Notes under the pieces: model-generated
The model's input: only the letters and a program-made list of their open reading frames with translations
Databases searched by the model: none
Told to the model about the DNA's origin: nothing
Assembly (NCBI GenBank): GCA_002331625.1
Contig: DCZN01000127.1
Span: 442-8,788, forward strand
DNA: 8,347 bases
Source of the DNA: Nitrospira sp. UBA2083
GTDB taxonomy: Bacteria; Nitrospirota; Nitrospiria; Nitrospirales; Nitrospiraceae
Direction of reading: 5' to 3'
Part shown: in pieces, positions 7,254 through 8,347 of the stretch
Numbering within the stretch: the first letter of the stretch is position 1
Layout: each line of letters starts with the position of its first letter
Made by a program: the position numbers and the translations under genes

Positions 7254-7266
7254 CTCTGTCACAGAG
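7254..7266. promoter_or_regulatory. 13-base palindrome, possible operator
   Basis: CTCTGTCACAGAG is a perfect 6+1+6 inverted repeat, about 45 bases upstream of the TTGACA at 7311 and 107 bases from the PBP1A start. It could be a dimeric repressor site or a small hairpin. The protein that would bind it is unknown. Confidence 0.3.
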
Positions 7267-7310
7267 CCCCATTCGGAGGCCATACACTCGAATCCTCGTG
7301 TCTCTCGACC

Positions 7311-7339
7311 TTGACAAAAAAGCATTTCGCTTCTGAAAC
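7311..7339 (+). promoter_or_regulatory. Possible sigma-70 promoter for the response regulator
   Basis: A perfect -35 element, TTGACA (7311-7316), is followed after 17 bases by TGAAAC (7334-7339), a weak -10 with three of six matches. The implied leader is about 130 bases. The -35 is convincing; the -10 is not. Confidence 0.35.
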
Positions 7340-7479
7340 CATTCTCTTCATAGTAGAAACATAGATACCGAGCCAGAGTGGCGAGCGGCGACCACAACTC
7401 ACATCACGCCATGGGCGCCAGTACCAGCCTTCAGGCCGACACCTCAGAACACCGGACCGTTTAGGATAAGGATCGTGCC

Positions 7480-7881
7480 ATGATCGAACAGCCCGCCACC
7501 AATCAGCCGATTCTTCTCGTCGAAGATGAATCGGATACCGCGGCTCTCTTGAAGCTGATTCTCCAGGAGAAGGGCTATCAGGTCGTGCATGCCGCCGACG
7601 GTCAGGATGCGTTGAACAAGATCGCCTCGATACCGCTCCCTTCTCTCGTACTGTTGGACATCCAACTGCCTCATGTCGACGGCGTCACCATTCTGGAGAC
7701 GATCCGAGCGACCCCCAACTGGCAGGACGTCCCGGTAATCTTACTGACGGCTGTCGTCGATCCGCTCTGTATCCGTCAGGCGGTGTCGATCAAGGTCCAG
7801 GATTACATCCTCAAACCATTCAAGCGTGACACGCTCTTGAGATGTGTTGAGCAGGCCCTGACACCTCCGAGACGCCCCTGA
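7480..7881 (+). CDS. Single-domain (CheY-like) response regulator
   Basis: This is a receiver domain without an output domain, presumably phosphorylated by an unlinked histidine kinase and acting through protein contacts. The 133-residue product starts with a short linker and then has ILLVEDE with acidic residues Glu15 and Asp16, the phospho-acceptor Asp60 in LVLLDIQLPHVDG, Thr90 in VILLTA, and Lys112 in YILKPF. These complete the receiver active site. It ends at PPRRP right after helix 5, so no DNA-binding or enzymatic domain is present. AAGGA at 7468-7472, seven bases before the ATG, supports the start. No kinase gene is visible nearby, so the pathway it serves cannot be named from this window. 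Confidence 0.92.
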   Translation: MIEQPATNQPILLVEDESDTAALLKLILQEKGYQVVHAADGQDALNKIASIPLPSLVLLDIQLPHVDGVTILETIRATPNWQDVPVILLTAVVDPLCIRQAVSIKVQDYILKPFKRDTLLRCVEQALTPPRRP

Positions 7882-7999
7882 CGATACCGCCCTCCAGAGG
7901 TCACAACACAATGGTCTCCCATGCACAAGGTAGAAACTCCCCGTCGTCTTCCGACCTCTCCTATCCGTAAAGTTTACCGATCTATTTAGCTTCCGTCGC

Positions 8000-8029
8000 T
8001 TGTTTGAGCGAATACACTTCGAGTATACT
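8000..8029 (+). promoter_or_regulatory. Sigma-70-type promoter of typA
   Basis: TTGTTT (8000-8005) and TATACT (8024-8029) are separated by 18 bases. The -10 is near-consensus (five of six) and the -35 is fair (four of six). Transcription would begin near 8036, about 55 bases before the typA start codon. Confidence 0.65.
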
Positions 8030-8039
8030 GTGGAGTTTG

Positions 8040-8064
8040 CGCCTCACTACCGAGGCGACTTTTT
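8040..8064 (+). terminator. GC-rich hairpin with T run in the typA leader (terminator-like)
   Basis: CGCCTC (8040-8045) and GAGGCG (8052-8057) form a perfect 6-bp stem with a six-base loop, followed by AC and TTTTT (8060-8064). This resembles a short intrinsic terminator. It lies just downstream of the predicted typA promoter and 26 bases before the ATG. It could end readthrough from the upstream regulator gene, attenuate typA, or simply protect the mRNA 5' end. Which of these applies cannot be told from the sequence. Confidence 0.45.
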
Positions 8065-8090
8065 GCTAGCTGTAAGGAAGCATCGTCACC

Positions 8091-8347
8091 ATGTCTACTG
8101 TACGTGCCCCTCACGACCGCCGAAACGATATCCGCAACATCGCCATCATCGCCCATGTTGACCACGGCAAGACGACCTTGGTCGATGCCGTGCTTCGACA
8201 AACCCATGTCCATCGCAAAATCGACGATATGGGCGAACGCATCATGGACTCGATGGACCAAGAGCGGGAGCGTGGCATCACCATTCGCGCCAAAAATGCC
8301 AGCGTCACCTACAACGGCGTGAAGATCAACATCGTCGACACGCCGGG
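8091..8347 (+). CDS. typA: Translational GTPase TypA/BipA (3' end outside window)
   Basis: TypA (BipA) is a ribosome-binding GTPase of the elongation-factor family, linked to stress and cold adaptation and to ribosome assembly. The first 85 codons are present and the frame is open at the window edge. The G1 P-loop AHVDHGKTT is at residues 21-29, the G2 switch RGITI at 61-65, and the G3 motif starts DTPG at 83. The segments [21 protein letters not shown], in two parts, and [21 protein letters not shown] match the TypA pattern (E. coli MDSNDLEKERGITILAKN) and differ from LepA (RNFSIIAHIDHGKSTL). The N-terminus is about nine residues longer than in E. coli. The start is supported by AAGGAAG at 8074-8080, ten bases before the ATG. 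It has its own apparent promoter. Confidence 0.94.
   Translation, partial: MSTVRAPHDRRNDIRNIAIIAHVDHGKTTLVDAVLRQTHVHRKIDDMGERIMDSMDQERERGITIRAKNASVTYNGVKINIVDTP

Larger units (their letters stand above)
7148..7479. promoter_or_regulatory. Divergent intergenic region between PBP1A and response regulator
   Basis: This 332-base gap must hold the promoters of the leftward PBP1A gene and the rightward regulator gene. On the + strand it has a perfect TTGACA at 7311-7316 and a perfect 13-base palindrome at 7254-7266. I see no convincing promoter for the - strand, no RNA gene and no credible coding frame. The last 100 bases before 7480 are probably untranslated leader. Confidence 0.6.

Noticed and set aside
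7411..7464. Possible 17-codon leader peptide before the response regulator
   Set aside because: The ATG has no Shine-Dalgarno sequence, and the peptide has no attenuator-like run of codons or known similarity.
7896..7959. 7-bp inverted repeat AGAGGTC/GACCTCT after the response regulator
   Set aside because: The arms are 50 bases apart with no T run, and pairs of this size are expected by chance.
8091..8347. LepA or EF-G as identity of the right-hand GTPase
   Set aside because: The sequence [12 protein letters not shown] and the [14 protein letters not shown] segment fit TypA/BipA. LepA has AHIDHGKSTLAD, and EF-G differs around the P-loop and switch I.

Overview
The window reads as an ordinary, gene-dense bacterial chromosome segment of moderately high GC. 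Its core is a housekeeping iron-sulfur (ISC) assembly operon on the + strand: iscS (5' end cut off by the window edge), iscU, iscA, hscB, hscA and iscX, from base 1 to 4681. A convergent gene on the - strand (4742-7147) encodes a class A penicillin-binding protein of the PBP1A type. A 332-base regulatory gap follows, then on the + strand an orphan single-domain response regulator (7480-7881) and the first 85 codons of a TypA/BipA translational GTPase that runs off the right edge. No mobile element, CRISPR array, tRNA or rRNA was seen. The gene content suits a Gram-negative-type bacterium with a proteobacterial-style ISC operon. The short repeats before iscU and iscX remind me of intergenic repeats of Nitrospira (Nitrospirota), but that assignment is an inference from memory.

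The six ISC genes form one pathway. IscS takes sulfur from cysteine, IscU holds the nascent Fe-S cluster, and HscB with HscA release the cluster from IscU. The LPPVK HscA-recognition motif is visible in IscU. IscA is an A-type carrier, and IscX is the small acidic partner of IscS. No ferredoxin gene lies between hscA and iscX, where E. coli has fdx. Any iscR would lie outside the window.

The most unusual signals are small. (1) An identical 21-base sequence lies before both iscU and iscX. In each case it ends exactly 13 bases before the start codon, just upstream of the Shine-Dalgarno sequence, and each copy has an inverted partner for a different half of the repeat. (2) HscB carries an N-terminal tetracysteine (CxxC...CxxC) module like that of human HSC20/HSCB and unlike E. 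coli HscB. (3) typA has a strong sigma-70-like promoter followed at once by a GC-rich hairpin and a T run, placed at the very 5' end of the predicted transcript.

I see no wholly new multi-gene system here. The repeat-leader module and the tetracysteine HscB are the points most worth checking.
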